In this document: piece after piece, positions 63,821-64,000 of the stretch | Position numbering within the stretch: the first letter of the stretch is position 1 | How the letters are laid out: every line of letters starts with the position of its first letter | Translations under genes and position numbers: made by a program | The notes under the pieces: model-generated | Told to the model about the DNA's origin: nothing | Databases searched by the model: none | The model's input: only the letters and a program-made list of their open reading frames with translations | Assembly: GCA_003569265.1 (NCBI GenBank) | Contig: BGON01000001.1 | Location: forward strand, 62,001-126,000 | Source: Actinomycetota bacterium | Lineage (GTDB): Bacteria; Actinomycetota; Actinomycetes; Nanopelagicales; Nanopelagicaceae | DNA: 64,000 bases | Direction: 5' to 3'

Positions 63821-64000
63821 ATGGTTGATTTAGGAATTCCAAGCGCACCACCTCCAACGTTGAGCCCTCGCCGAAAGACGCGTCAGATGATGGTGGGCAA
63901 AGTTGGCGTTGGAAGTGATTTTCCGGTCAGCGTGCAATCAATGTGCACAACTCTTACAGCAGATGTGAATGCAACTTTGCAGCAGATTGCAGAGTTAACC
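63821..64000 (+). CDS. ispG: 4-hydroxy-3-methylbut-2-enyl diphosphate synthase (partial, runs off window)
   Basis: The first 60 residues of IspG (GcpE), with [15 protein letters not shown] and [18 protein letters not shown], the family N terminus. It catalyses a late MEP-pathway step using an iron-sulfur cluster. The CACAAT hexamer ends six bases before the ATG. The remainder lies beyond the window end. Identification rests on the N terminus and the dxr-protease-ispG order. Confidence 0.9.
   Translation, partial: MVDLGIPSAPPPTLSPRRKTRQMMVGKVGVGSDFPVSVQSMCTTLTADVNATLQQIAELT

Overview
The window reads as a near-contiguous, gene-dense chromosome segment of a streamlined, relatively AT-rich actinobacterium. 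The best fit is a planktonic freshwater lineage of the acI / Nanopelagicales (Planktophila-like) type. This placement is inference. It rests on actinobacterial gene families and orders (DUF3145, the fabD-fabH-acpP-fabF-accD block, nadD with its small membrane protein, dxr-site-2 protease-ispG, rpsB-tsf-pyrH-frr-cdsA-rlmN), very short intergenic gaps with many ATGA/GTGA overlaps, split lycopene cyclase plus a Brp/Blh retinal-forming dioxygenase, and polyamine uptake genes. No mobile element, CRISPR array, rRNA or phage block was seen.

Layout. 0-2.6 kb: secreted GH25 lysozyme, a small protein and an orphan response regulator (minus strand). 2.8-4.5 kb: tRNA-Met and a divergent crtYc-crtYd / blh carotenoid-retinal pair. 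4.5-6.9 kb: M23 peptidase, cold-shock protein, DUF3145 and a SIMPL protein. 6.9-11.9 kb: type II fatty-acid synthesis on the minus strand. 11.9-19.6 kb: ETF, cysteine desulfurase-mnmA-ligA, then nadD-rsfS-phosphatase. 19.7-30.4 kb: tRNA-Ala, leuS, a cysteine-synthase-like gene, a ComEA-ComEC fusion with a frameshift, holA, rplU-rpmA-obgE-proB. 30.5-36.3 kb: an indoleamine 2,3-dioxygenase-like gene lying between proB and proA, then gatCAB. 36.3-46.5 kb: branched-chain amino acid and serine genes ilvD, ilvBNC-serA-leuB-ilvE-cimA, with a leader-peptide attenuator before ilvB. 46.5-53.4 kb: xerC, polyprenol-phosphate mannosyltransferase, rpsB-tsf-pyrH-frr-cdsA-rlmN. 53.4-61.5 kb: a polyamine uptake and oxidation island (aldehyde dehydrogenase, PotDABC-like transporter, FAD amine oxidase, agmatinase family). 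61.5-64 kb: dxr, site-2 protease and the start of ispG.

Regulation. Many genes have a TANNNT -10-like hexamer ending 6-7 bases before the start codon and no Shine-Dalgarno, which suggests abundant leaderless transcripts. Specific candidates are the ilvB attenuator (leader peptide with Val-Val-Val-Ile), a perfect 16-bp palindrome over the etfB promoter, an inverted repeat over the crtYc promoter, and possible structured leaders before rpsB and before the amine oxidase.

Data quality. Four genes (comEC, aldehyde dehydrogenase, potD-like, dxr) are broken by small indels, nearly all one-base losses in short homopolymers. Because dxr should be essential, residual sequencing or assembly error is more likely than true decay for at least part of this pattern.
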